Shown: in pieces, positions 16,271 to 24,504 of the stretch | How positions within the stretch are numbered: the stretch's first letter is position 1 | How the letters are laid out: each line of letters opens with the position of its first letter | DNA from: Thalassolituus marinus | Lineage (GTDB): Bacteria > Pseudomonadota > Gammaproteobacteria > Pseudomonadales > Oceanobacteraceae | Reading direction: 5' to 3' | DNA length: 47,718 bases | NCBI RefSeq assembly: GCF_020320395.1 | Contig: NZ_JAEDAH010000043.1 | Span: 110,035-157,752 of the forward strand | The notes under the pieces: model-generated | Database searches by the model: none | What the model saw: the letters and a program-made list of their open reading frames with translations, nothing else | What the model was told of the DNA's origin: nothing | Position numbers and translations under genes: made by a program

Positions 16271-17557
16271 GTGCAGCGATCCGTTACCACGACCCGAGAC
16301 GGTCGGAAATTCAGAGTACACAAACACCACAGCCGACGTCAGGTTGCCATTGGCGATCTGACCGTTGGTATGTATGTGGTGGAACTCGATATTCCCTGGG
16401 AGCAATCGCCATTTCTGTTTCAGGGCTTTCTGATTGAATCCGAAGCCGATATTCATGCTCTGCAGGATGTATGTCGGTGGGTGCTGGTGGATGTGGTTGA
16501 AGAAGAATGGGAAGCGATGGAAGGCCATGCCAAAGGCAGCAGCCAGCGCCGAACCCGTTATGTCGAAAAGCAGGACATGGCGAAACAGCTCACCGAAGCC
16601 AACCGCACGTATCAAAGCACTAAGTTACAGATCAAACGCCTGATGGCATCCGCTCAGCTGGGCGAAGCTATGAGCCTGAAAGAAGCCCAGGTCGTCGTCA
16701 AAGACTGCGTAAACCGCGTGGTCAGTAATCCCAACGCTATGCTCTGGCTGACGCGCCTGAAAAATCAGGATGAATACACCGCCGAACATTCAGTGAATGT
16801 TTGTCTGCTGGCTATCGCGCTGGGGCAGCAGCTCGACCTGGCACCTTACGAATTAGAAAACCTTGGCATCTGCGGGCTGATGCACGACATCGGCAAAATG
16901 AAAGTGCCGGATGAAATTCTGAATAAACCGGGGCGTCTTTCTCCGGAAGAATTTGAAGAAATGGCGCGCCACACCACCTATGCACGACAAATGCTGATGG
17001 GACGTTCCGATATTTACCCCGGCGCTGTCGATGTGGCGTTCAGTCATCACGAGCGATTGGATGGCAAGGGTTATCCGCGTGGTATCGATTCCACCAAAAT
17101 ATCCATGTTCACCCGCATCATTACCGTGGTCGATGCCTACGATGCCATGACCAGTGATCGCTGTTACAAGCCGGGGATGTCGTCGCTGGATGCGATGAAA
17201 ATTCTGCACAAAAACTGCGGCACACAGTTTGACGAACAAGTGGTGCGCAAATTTGTTGCGATGGTGGGCTTATACCCGCCGGGTCATTTACTGGAAATGA
17301 GCAACGGCGAAGTGGGCATTATTATGTCGTGCGATCCGGGTTTTCAGTTAAAACCCAAAGCCATCATGATTCTCGGGCCGGATAAACAACCGCAGCCAGA
17401 GCGCATCATTAACCTCGCTCATAACCCGGTGGATGATCGCGGTGAAACCTACCGGCCTGCAGGTGTGTTTCGCAGTGGCTGCTTTGGTGTAAACGTCGCA
17501 GATTACATCCAGCGCGGCTTACGCATTAAAGGCTTTGAATACAGCCTGGCGGATTAA
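16271..17557 (+). CDS. HD-GYP cyclic-di-GMP phosphodiesterase with DUF3391 domain
   Basis: A 428-residue cytosolic protein. Residues 1-125 are a DUF3391-like N-terminal domain (DLTVGMYVVELDIPW, then FLFQGFLIES). About 145-345 is the HD-GYP domain with intact HDIGKMKVPDEILNKPG and HHERLDGKGYPRG motifs, so c-di-GMP hydrolysis is expected. The frame starts with GTG at 16271; the ATG 23 bp upstream is out of frame and no strong ribosome-binding site is seen, so the start is the least certain part. The stop codon sits in a perfect hairpin shared with the convergent lipoprotein gene. Confidence 0.9.
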   Translation: MQRSVTTTRDGRKFRVHKHHSRRQVAIGDLTVGMYVVELDIPWEQSPFLFQGFLIESEADIHALQDVCRWVLVDVVEEEWEAMEGHAKGSSQRRTRYVEKQDMAKQLTEANRTYQSTKLQIKRLMASAQLGEAMSLKEAQVVVKDCVNRVVSNPNAMLWLTRLKNQDEYTAEHSVNVCLLAIALGQQLDLAPYELENLGICGLMHDIGKMKVPDEILNKPGRLSPEEFEEMARHTTYARQMLMGRSDIYPGAVDVAFSHHERLDGKGYPRGIDSTKISMFTRIITVVDAYDAMTSDRCYKPGMSSLDAMKILHKNCGTQFDEQVVRKFVAMVGLYPPGHLLEMSNGEVGIIMSCDPGFQLKPKAIMILGPDKQPQPERIINLAHNPVDDRGETYRPAGVFRSGCFGVNVADYIQRGLRIKGFEYSLAD

Positions 17558-17565
17558 TCCGCCAG
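17546..17565. terminator. Bidirectional hairpin over the HD-GYP stop codon
   Basis: CTGGCGGA (17546-17553) and TCCGCCAG (17558-17565) form a perfect 8-bp stem with loop TTAA that includes the stop codon. It lies between two convergent genes 18 bp apart. No long T-run follows, so termination efficiency is uncertain. Confidence 0.55.
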
Positions 17566-17575
17566 ACTGTTATGT

Positions 17576-18775
17576 TTAATTACTCTTAGTAGGTTCTTCT
17601 GCAGTTGCTTCTTCAGCGGCTGGTTCTTCAACCGCTGCTTCTTCAACTGCTGCTTCTTCAACCGCTGGTTCTTCAACAGCTGGTTCTTCAACAGCTGGTT
17701 CTTCAACAGCTGGTTCTTCAACAGCTGCTTCTTCAGCAGCTGCTTCTTCAACGGCTGCTGCTTCTTCAACAGCTGCTTCTTCGGAAGCAGGTTCTTCAAC
17801 CACAGTCTCTGTGATAGCTGTTTGCTGCCGTACAGCTGAGATATGACTCTGCTGTTGTTCCTGAATAAACTGAATCAACGCCAGGGTCTGATCTTTAAAG
17901 GCCATATTACGGTTGTCGCCGGCACCTGCAGCAGTAGCAATCTGATGCAGCATATCTTCGTGGTTCAGTGCTGCTTGTTCGGCACCATCGGCAGTGAGCT
18001 TTTGCAGTTTGCGTGCCTCGCGTGCGATATACAGGGCGTGTTGCGCAGCCGTTAATGCACTGCGTCCCAGTGCTTCACTCTGAGCACGGTCGCTGTAGTT
18101 CTTGCTGATAAAGCGTTCGGCTTCTTCCGTTTGCTCTTCTGCCTGAACGAAGGTTTGTGGCGCATGATCATCTGCATCTTCGTCTTCGGCCTTATCCAGA
18201 GTATCGGCCGCTGGCTGCCAGTGAATGGCCAGCATGGTGTCGCGCTCCAGCTCCTGCAGGTCTTCCAGCAGACCCGGGGATTTTTCCAGAGCCTTGTTGC
18301 TCTCGCCGGCTTCAATCAGGCTGACCAGATCACGCAGATCATCCATGTTGTCGCGGTATGCTTTGGGGAGAACATTCTCGGCACGGATTTCGTTCAGCGT
18401 GGCCTTCTGTTGAAACAACGGCGCCAGCAGTTGTTTGGCGGTGGTTTTATTTTTCAGGCCATTGTCGAGCAGCGTCAGCACACGGGCAGATGCCTGAATG
18501 CTGGTATCGTTTTCACTTTTCAGTTCGGCTTCCTGTGCTGTTTTCAGTGCTTCTTCCAATTGCTGCATGGTCAGCGGAGCAAAGAACGCGAGCTCTTCTG
18601 CAACGGCGGTTTGATAAGCGGCCTGGGCTTCTTCCAGCGCTCGTTCACTATCGCTGCCAAGCTCGTTCGCTTTGGCAGTGGCTAATGCTGTTAAGGTTTC
18701 CTGGTTGGCAAGTTGCTTTGCGGCGCAGCCGGTAAACAGCAAGGCTGCCAGAAGTAATGTGGTAAAGCGCAACAT
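17576..18775 (-). CDS. Lipoprotein with helical body and low-complexity EEPAV tail
   Basis: A 399-residue predicted outer-membrane or periplasmic lipoprotein: hydrophobic signal MLRFTTLLLAALL and lipobox LFTGC within the first 17 residues. I start at the ATG at 18775 rather than 18820 because the lipobox then sits normally and GGGAT lies upstream. Residues about 20-330 are Ala/Glu/Gln-rich helix without a named domain. The last 75 residues are tandem EEPAV/EEAAV units, giving a very acidic tail. Its transcription seems to start inside the ilvD terminator region. Function unknown. Confidence 0.8.
   Translation of the reverse strand: MLRFTTLLLAALLFTGCAAKQLANQETLTALATAKANELGSDSERALEEAQAAYQTAVAEELAFFAPLTMQQLEEALKTAQEAELKSENDTSIQASARVLTLLDNGLKNKTTAKQLLAPLFQQKATLNEIRAENVLPKAYRDNMDDLRDLVSLIEAGESNKALEKSPGLLEDLQELERDTMLAIHWQPAADTLDKAEDEDADDHAPQTFVQAEEQTEEAERFISKNYSDRAQSEALGRSALTAAQHALYIAREARKLQKLTADGAEQAALNHEDMLHQIATAAGAGDNRNMAFKDQTLALIQFIQEQQQSHISAVRQQTAITETVVEEPASEEAAVEEAAAVEEAAAEEAAVEEPAVEEPAVEEPAVEEPAVEEAAVEEAAVEEPAAEEATAEEPTKSN
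17590..17795 (-). repeat. 15-bp tandem repeats encoding EEPAV/EEAAV
   Basis: The 3' end of the lipoprotein gene is a run of 15-bp units (on the plus strand GGTTCTTCAACAGCT and variants). The four central copies are nearly identical and the flanking copies diverge, replacing Pro by Ala. Such in-frame coding repeats change copy number easily by slippage, so tail length probably varies between strains. Confidence 0.8.
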
Positions 18776-18798
18776 AAGGTTTATCCCTTTTCCTGGGC

Positions 18799-18841
18799 AA
18801 AAAAATACCCGTACAAACAATCATCTGTACGGGCATTATAC
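18799..18841 (-). terminator. ilvD terminator overlapping a lipoprotein promoter
   Basis: On the minus strand, downstream of ilvD, CCCGTACA and TGTACGGG (18826-18833 and 18808-18815) form an 8-bp stem with a 10-nt loop, followed by ATTTTTTT, a good intrinsic terminator. A perfect TATAAT (18836-18841) lies just ahead of the stem in the direction of transcription, so a transcript for the lipoprotein would begin within the hairpin. The -35 element is weak. Confidence 0.7.
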
Positions 18842-18875
18842 CGACTATTAAGAATGAGTCGTATGGCTCAGCACA

Positions 18876-20711
18876 TTAGTCGAGCAGGCTCTTATCGCGA
18901 ACGGCACCTTTATCGGCGCTGGTGGCGAATTTGGCGTAAACCTTCAGCGCAGTGCTCACTTTACGTGGGCGCTCGGCTGCTGGTTTCCAGCCTTTTTTGT
19001 CCTGCTCATGACGACGATGAGAGAGTTCTTCAACACTCAGGTCGACATTAATAGAACGGTTCGGGATGTCGATATTGATGATATCGCCGTCCTGCAGCAG
19101 GCCGATGGCACCGCCGGAAGCCGCTTCCGGAGAGCAGTGACCAATCGACAGACCCGAGGTACCGCCGGAGAAACGGCCGTCGGTCAGCAGTGCACAGGCT
19201 TTGCCCAGCCCCTTGGATTTCAGGTACGAGGTCGGGTACAGCATTTCCTGCATGCCCGGGCCGCCTTTCGGGCCTTCGTAACGGATAATCACGATATCAC
19301 CGGCAACCACTTCATCGGCCAGAATGCCTTTTACCGCATCGTCCTGACTTTCGAAGATTTTCGCTTTGCCCTGGAATACCAGAATGGATTCATCCACACC
19401 GGCGGTTTTTACCACACAGCCATCGAGGGCGATGTTACCGTACAGAACCGCTAGGCCGCCTTCTTTCGAATAGGCGTGTTCCAGATCACGGATACAGCCG
19501 TTTTCACGGTCGCCGTCCAGTGTTGGCCAGCGGGTGCTCTGGCTGAATGCCGTCTGGGTCGGGATACCAGCCGGGCCAGCTTTATAGAACTTCACAACCT
19601 CTTCGCTCGGGCTGCGCATGATGTCCCATTTATCCAGCGCTTCTTTCATGGTCTTGCTGTGTACGGTTGGCAGGTCGCTGTGCAGCAGACCGGCGCGGTC
19701 GATTTCACCCAGAATACCCATGATGCCACCGGCACGGTGAACGTCTTCCATATGGTACAGCGGCGAGTTTGGCGCCACTTTACACAGCTGTGGAACCACA
19801 CGTGACAGACGGTCGATGTCTTTCAGGTCGAAGTCGCACTCAGCTTCCTGAGCAGCAGCCAGTAAGTGCAGAATGGTGTTGGTTGAACCACCCATAACGA
19901 TATCCAGCGTCATCGCGTTCTCGAACGCTTTAAAGCTGGCGATAGAACGTGGCAGAACCGACTCATCGTTCTCTTCGTAATAACGCTTGGTGATTTCCAC
20001 GATGCGGCGACCTGCTTCAAGGAACAGCTGTTCGCGGTCGGCGTGCGTCGCCAGCAGCGAGCCGTTACCCGGCAGAGCCAGACCCAGCGCTTCGGTTAAG
20101 CAGTTCATCGAGTTGGCGGTAAACATACCGGAGCAGGAACCACAGGTCGGGCAGGCACTGCGCTCGTATTCGGCCACTTTCTCATCGCTGGCAGAATCGT
20201 CGGCGGCGATAACCATCGCATCCACCAGATCCAGCTTGTGCTCAGACAGCCTGGTTTTACCGGCTTCCATCGGACCACCGGACACAAAGATCACCGGAAT
20301 GTTCAGACGCAGCGACGCCAGCAGCATCCCAGGGGTGATTTTGTCGCAGTTGGAAATACACACGATCGCATCGGCGCAGTGCGCATTCACCATGTACTCA
20401 ACCGAATCGGCAATCACTTCACGCGATGGCAGGCTGTACAGCATACCGTCGTGACCCATGGCGATACCGTCATCCACAGCAATGGTGTTGAACTCTTTCG
20501 CTACACCACCGGCTTTCTCGATCTCGCGCGCAACCAGCTGACCCAGGTCTTTCAGGTGCACGTGGCCAGGTACGAACTGGGTAAAGGAGTTCGCAACGGC
20601 AATGATTGGCTTCTGGAAATCTTCGTCTTTCATACCGGTCGCACGCCACAGGGCGCGGGCTCCGGCCATATTGCGGCCGCCGGTAGACGTCTTGGAACGA
20701 TACTCAGGCAT
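18876..20711 (-). CDS. ilvD: Dihydroxy-acid dehydratase
   Basis: IlvD makes the 2-keto acid precursors of valine, leucine and isoleucine by dehydrating 2,3-dihydroxy acids, using an Fe-S cluster. The 611-residue length and start ([26 protein letters not shown]) are typical of the IlvD/Edd family. Cluster ligands lie in [10 protein letters not shown] (about 124) and [11 protein letters not shown] (about 190-200). The catalytic region near the C-terminus, [16 protein letters not shown], is intact. It is a single gene, with its own terminator and a long upstream region containing the first DnaA-box element. Confidence 0.97.
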   Translation of the reverse strand: MPEYRSKTSTGGRNMAGARALWRATGMKDEDFQKPIIAVANSFTQFVPGHVHLKDLGQLVAREIEKAGGVAKEFNTIAVDDGIAMGHDGMLYSLPSREVIADSVEYMVNAHCADAIVCISNCDKITPGMLLASLRLNIPVIFVSGGPMEAGKTRLSEHKLDLVDAMVIAADDSASDEKVAEYERSACPTCGSCSGMFTANSMNCLTEALGLALPGNGSLLATHADREQLFLEAGRRIVEITKRYYEENDESVLPRSIASFKAFENAMTLDIVMGGSTNTILHLLAAAQEAECDFDLKDIDRLSRVVPQLCKVAPNSPLYHMEDVHRAGGIMGILGEIDRAGLLHSDLPTVHSKTMKEALDKWDIMRSPSEEVVKFYKAGPAGIPTQTAFSQSTRWPTLDGDRENGCIRDLEHAYSKEGGLAVLYGNIALDGCVVKTAGVDESILVFQGKAKIFESQDDAVKGILADEVVAGDIVIIRYEGPKGGPGMQEMLYPTSYLKSKGLGKACALLTDGRFSGGTSGLSIGHCSPEAASGGAIGLLQDGDIINIDIPNRSINVDLSVEELSHRRHEQDKKGWKPAAERPRKVSTALKVYAKFATSADKGAVRDKSLLD

Positions 20712-20826
20712 GGTGTCTCGTCTCTCAATGCATGAAAAATGGCCGACATTGTATCAGCCACCGGGCAAATGCTCATCAGTGGATTTTGCTTCTAATAGCA
20801 GGAGCACTAAAGGACAAACTGCACAG

Positions 20827-21130
20827 TTATGCCCAGATTGTGTGGATAACTTTGTGGTTAAGTTCTTAGCAGATGGCTGCAGGCACGACAAAACGGGCCA
20901 CGCGTTCAGATTGGTGAAAGTTTGAACGCTTGAACAGAAAAGCTGAAAACTCAGAAAAAGCCTGATGCAGCAAGGGTTTAATTAAGATTTTTTGTAACGC
21001 TTTCAGCGGGTTGCTGAAAAGTAATGAGGTTGGATGTCAAGTCTTGACATGCTGCTGTTGGTAAATCTTTCTGTGGATAAGTTTGGGGGTAAGGTGGTGG
21101 TGAATTGGGGAAAAGGCTGACTTAATTGAT
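20827..21130 (+). other. DnaA-box intergenic element A
   Basis: The 461-bp gap between ilvD and the HNH gene has no gene I can support. It carries DnaA-box-like 9-mers at 20827 (TTATGCCCA), 20841 (TGTGGATAA, exact consensus), 20853 (TGTGGTTAA) and 21072 (TGTGGATAA, exact). CTGCAGGCAC (20877-20886), TGGTGAAA (20912) and an AT-rich stretch near 20976-20992 lie between. The same blocks in the same order and with the same spacing (14, 12, 36 and 35 bp) recur at 24089 onward. It may bind DnaA; whether it is an origin, a titration site or a dispersed repeat is unknown. Confidence 0.7.
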
Positions 21131-21172
21131 ACGTAACGGTTTAGTGGTTAGATTCACCCTATCAAAAATGGA

Positions 21173-21892
21173 ATGATGAACATGACCTTCGAAGAATGGA
21201 TGCTCGCTCAGGGATTATCGGCCTCGTCAGTTAAAAAATATTTGTCGAGTGTTAATGGCGTAATGAGTACTTGGGCGAAAGATGCAGGATTAATTCACGG
21301 ACCACTAACGTCGGTCACAAGCCTCAGTCAGTTTCATATCGTTGCGGAACAGTTATCGCTTTTGCCGCTGTTCGTTGAGCGCAACTCGGTTGGCAAGGGA
21401 ATGTACAGCAGTGCATTAAATCGATACCGCGATTATCTTCAGTCAGGGTTCGACAACGATATAGAGCGCGATATCGATGATATTTTCCGCATAGCTAATA
21501 TCGAAGAAACGGAGAAAAGTCGCTTGGTAAAAACCCGCGTTGGACAAGGGGACTTTCGGGCACGCTTGATTGAGTATTGGCAAGGCTGTGCTGTTACCCA
21601 TTACCAAGACCCTGGCCTATTGGTTGCTTCACACATTAAGCCTTGGCGAGCATCTTCTAATAGAGAGAAGCTCGACCATTTTAATGGTTTATTGTTGCTA
21701 CCGACGTTAGATAAAGCGTTTGATGCGGGCTTTATTAGCTTTCAAAAAACGGGTGAAATTTTACTGTCACCGCAGCTGTCCCAGCCAGATGTGTTAGGTA
21801 TCAAAGGCGACATGAAAATTCAGCTCAATGCTTCGCACCTACCTTACATGGAATACCATCGAGATGAGGTGTTTCGCGTTAGTCACTATTAA
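21173..21892 (+). CDS. Solitary HNH endonuclease (HNH_2 type)
   Basis: A 239-residue protein with a C-terminal HNH_2 domain: C-A-V-T region at about 142-145, SHIKPWRASSNREKLDHFNGLLL (about 155-177) with the His and Asn residues, and LDKAFDAGFISF. The N-terminal half (EEWMLAQGLSASSVKKYLSSVNGVM) looks like a helical DNA-binding part related to recombinase SAM-like domains. ATG codons lie at 21173, 21176 and 21182; none has a strong ribosome-binding site. No methyltransferase is adjacent. Its sequence is more AT-rich than ilvD and the RNase J gene, consistent with acquisition; restriction function is inferred from the family. Confidence 0.82.
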   Translation: MMNMTFEEWMLAQGLSASSVKKYLSSVNGVMSTWAKDAGLIHGPLTSVTSLSQFHIVAEQLSLLPLFVERNSVGKGMYSSALNRYRDYLQSGFDNDIERDIDDIFRIANIEETEKSRLVKTRVGQGDFRARLIEYWQGCAVTHYQDPGLLVASHIKPWRASSNREKLDHFNGLLLLPTLDKAFDAGFISFQKTGEILLSPQLSQPDVLGIKGDMKIQLNASHLPYMEYHRDEVFRVSHY

Positions 21893-21943
21893 TTCGATGA
21901 CCACTGTATACTCCCCCTTTCCCCAGCACACTGACGGACTGTA

Positions 21944-23326
21944 ATGACCCCCACGGATAAGGACTTACTTTTCCTGCCTCTCGGCGGCACCGGCGAGATC
22001 GGCATGAACATGAACCTCTATGGCCACGATGGACAGTGGCTGATGGTGGATTGCGGCGTCACCTTTCCCAAACCCGGGCGGGTGAGTGCCGATGGCACTG
22101 TGCATCATTCCGGCGAGCCGGATATTCAGATGCCGGACCCGGAGTTCATCAGCAGTCGCCGCGATCAGCTGGCGGGGTTGGTGATTACTCACGCCCATGA
22201 AGACCACGTCGGTGCGGTGCCTTATTTATGGCCGAAGCTGCGTTGCCCTATTTATACCAGCCGGTTTACCGCTGAAGTGCTGAAAAAGAAGCTGGCCGAA
22301 CATGCCATGCTGCATCAGGTCAAAATCATCATTGTTGAGGTGGGCGAGCGTGTGCATATCGGCCCGTTCGAGGTTGAGTGGTTGCCAATTACCCATTCTA
22401 TTCCGGACCCCAATGCACTGATGATTCGCACGCCACTGGGTAATATTTTCCACAGTGGTGACTGGAAGCTGGACCCCGATCCGGTGGTCGGGCATGGCTA
22501 TAAAGAAGACACCTTCCGCGCTCTGGCCGACGAAGGTGTGCTGGCCATGGTGTGCGATTCCACTAATGCCACCACGGTTGGCCATTCGGTATCGGAAAGT
22601 GAGTTGTACGATGGCCTGCGCCATTACATTGAGGGTGCCAAAGGCCGGGTGATCGTGACCTGTTTCGGCAGTAATATCGCGCGCCTGCTGACGTTGTCAC
22701 ACATTGCCGATGATACCGGTCGCTATATGGGACTGTATGGTCGTTCGATGGTGAATATGTATCAGTGCGCCAAACGTGCGGGTGTCTGGCCTTACAGTGC
22801 CGGCACTGTGGATACCGGCCACCTGGGTTATCTGCCGCGCCATGAAGTGCTGGCGGTGGCGACTGGTAGCCAGGGCGAACCACGCACGGCGTTGCGCCGT
22901 CTGGCGGCGGGTACACATCCGGACTTCGAGCTGGAACCCGGCGACCGTGTGATTTTCAGTGCCCGTGCCATTCCCGGTAACGAGCAGGCGATTCAGGGCT
23001 TAATCGACCAGCTGACGGCAATGCAGGTTGAGGTGGTTACTGTTGATGAGGCCGAGTACCTGATTCATGCTTCTGGTCATCCGGCGCAGGAAGAGCTGAA
23101 AACTCTGTATCAGTGGGTGCAACCTGAGATCTCGATTCCGGTACATGGCGAAGACGTACATATGAAAGCCCATGCCGGGGTGGCACGCAGTTGCGGTGTG
23201 CCGCGCAGCATGACGGGTCGCAATGGCGATCTGTTTATGTTGCGGCCGGTGCCTGGCATTCAGCGGCAGAAGGTGAAAACCGGGCGTCTGGGCTGGGAGA
23301 AGGGTGGTCTGGTCAGAGTGGAATAA
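21944..23326 (+). CDS. RNase J-like metallo-beta-lactamase/beta-CASP ribonuclease
   Basis: A 460-residue enzyme of the RNase J family, which cuts RNA internally and degrades from the 5' end. The metallo-beta-lactamase core has HAHEDHVGAV (about residues 84-93), ITHSIPD and HSGDWKLD. The beta-CASP part has DSTNATTVGHS, SARAIPGNEQAI and HASGHPAQEEL, and HGED follows near 405. It is about 95 residues shorter than Bacillus RNase J1 and lacks its C-terminal domain. RNase J is not universal in gammaproteobacteria, which rely on RNase E. It follows the HNH gene by 51 bp but is probably a separate unit. Confidence 0.85.
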   Translation: MTPTDKDLLFLPLGGTGEIGMNMNLYGHDGQWLMVDCGVTFPKPGRVSADGTVHHSGEPDIQMPDPEFISSRRDQLAGLVITHAHEDHVGAVPYLWPKLRCPIYTSRFTAEVLKKKLAEHAMLHQVKIIIVEVGERVHIGPFEVEWLPITHSIPDPNALMIRTPLGNIFHSGDWKLDPDPVVGHGYKEDTFRALADEGVLAMVCDSTNATTVGHSVSESELYDGLRHYIEGAKGRVIVTCFGSNIARLLTLSHIADDTGRYMGLYGRSMVNMYQCAKRAGVWPYSAGTVDTGHLGYLPRHEVLAVATGSQGEPRTALRRLAAGTHPDFELEPGDRVIFSARAIPGNEQAIQGLIDQLTAMQVEVVTVDEAEYLIHASGHPAQEELKTLYQWVQPEISIPVHGEDVHMKAHAGVARSCGVPRSMTGRNGDLFMLRPVPGIQRQKVKTGRLGWEKGGLVRVE

Positions 23327-23425
23327 CACTTCTGAATTTTAGAAAGGTACGTTTCAATATTTGCCATTTTTTATCGAAAAAACTAATAGCAGAATAGCCT
23401 CATTCACTTCTGAGGAGATATTCTG

Positions 23426-24025
23426 ATGGCAACACTTCTGTATGTTAAGGGCAGTATTTTTGGTGATCATGGTCAGTCCAGCCAACTGGCCGACAAGCTG
23501 ATTGCCAACTGGAAAGCGAAGAATCCGGGCGGCGACGTCGTGGTTCGTGACCTCAGTGTCGATGTGCCACCGTATCTGGATGCCGAGCGTGTCACTGCGC
23601 TGTTTACTGCTGCCGACCAGCAGAGTGACGAGCAGAAAGCGGTTACGGCATATTCCGATAACCTGATTAACGAAATCCGCTCAGCCGATGCCATTGTGCT
23701 GGGTATGCCGATGTACAACTTCACCATTCCGGCGCAGCTCAAGTCTTACCTGGATCACCTGTGTCGCGCCGGTGTGACCTTTAAGTACACCGAAAACGGC
23801 GCGGTGGGTCTGCTGGAGAACAAGCCAGTGTATGTTGTCACCGCGCGTGGTGGTCATTACAAGGGCACTGAGATGGACACCCAGACGCCGTTCATCAAAA
23901 CCATTCTTGGTTTTATCGGCCTGACCGATGTCACCATGATTCACGCTGAAGGCCTGAACATGGGCGATGAGGCTAAGGCAGCGGCACTGTCTGCCGCAGG
24001 TAAAGAACTGGAAACTCTGTTCTGA
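23426..24025 (+). CDS. azoR: FMN-dependent NADH-azoreductase
   Basis: A 199-residue flavodoxin-like quinone and azo-compound reductase of the AzoR family, of normal length. Conserved segments are the N-terminal strand and GDHGQSSQLAD phosphate loop, GMPMYNFTIPAQLKSYLDHLCRAGVTFKYTENG (about 92-124) and VVTARGGHYKG (about 137-147). GAGGAG precedes the ATG. The gene stands alone, with a 99-bp AT-rich promoter region before it and a strong terminator after it. Confidence 0.94.
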   Translation: MATLLYVKGSIFGDHGQSSQLADKLIANWKAKNPGGDVVVRDLSVDVPPYLDAERVTALFTAADQQSDEQKAVTAYSDNLINEIRSADAIVLGMPMYNFTIPAQLKSYLDHLCRAGVTFKYTENGAVGLLENKPVYVVTARGGHYKGTEMDTQTPFIKTILGFIGLTDVTMIHAEGLNMGDEAKAAALSAAGKELETLF

Positions 24026-24045
24026 GCCGGGCTGGTTTTACACAA

Positions 24046-24067
24046 AGCACCCTGCGGGGTGCTTTTT
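24046..24067 (+). terminator. Intrinsic terminator after azoR
   Basis: AGCACCC (24047-24053), loop TGCG and GGGTGCT, followed by a run of six T, about 20 bp after the azoR stop. Confidence 0.9.
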
Positions 24068-24088
24068 TGTATCTGTGAGTTACGTAGT

Positions 24089-24362
24089 TTATCCGCAGAT
24101 TCTGTGGATAAGTTTTTGGATAAGTTTGGGGTAACCGTCTGCAGGCACCGTTATCCGGGGCTGCATGACAGAATGGTGAAATTTTAAACGCTTATTTGAA
24201 TTTCGCTGGAAGCCTTGCTGTATCTGAATTTTCAAGTGTTTTTTATTTTAATTTTCAATGCCTTAAGGGTTGACGTAAAAGCATAAAGTTAATAACGGTG
24301 AATAAATCTTTCTGTGGATAACCTTGTGTATTTCCTTTGGGAAAAGTGGGGAGAACCCGCTT
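24089..24362 (+). other. DnaA-box intergenic element B
   Basis: The gap from azoR to argS (479 bp) has, after the terminator, a second DnaA-box element: 24089 (TTATCCGCA), 24103 (TGTGGATAA, exact), 24115 (TTTGGATAA) and 24313 (TGTGGATAA, exact). CTGCAGGCAC is at 24139-24148 and TGGTGAAA at 24174, with an AT-rich stretch at about 24222-24258. A 19-bp block ending in the last box (24303-24321) is identical to 21062-21080. Its parallel with element A shows a duplication or repeat family. No gene is supported here; the argS promoter should lie in the remaining 140 bp. Confidence 0.7.
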
Positions 24363-24504
24363 AAGCCACGATAGTGCCTGATATCCCGATGTTGCTTCAC
24401 CCACAATGGCATTTTTGCGATAATCCCCGCCTTTTCACGGCCCCGTTAAGACCTGCGCAAGGCTTAGCCCGGCCCCACCATCCCGAGCAGATACAGATTC
24501 TTCT

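Noticed and set aside
17605..17814. Leucine/glutamine-rich frame opposite the lipoprotein tail
   Set aside because: It is the antisense shadow of the EEPAV-coding repeats.
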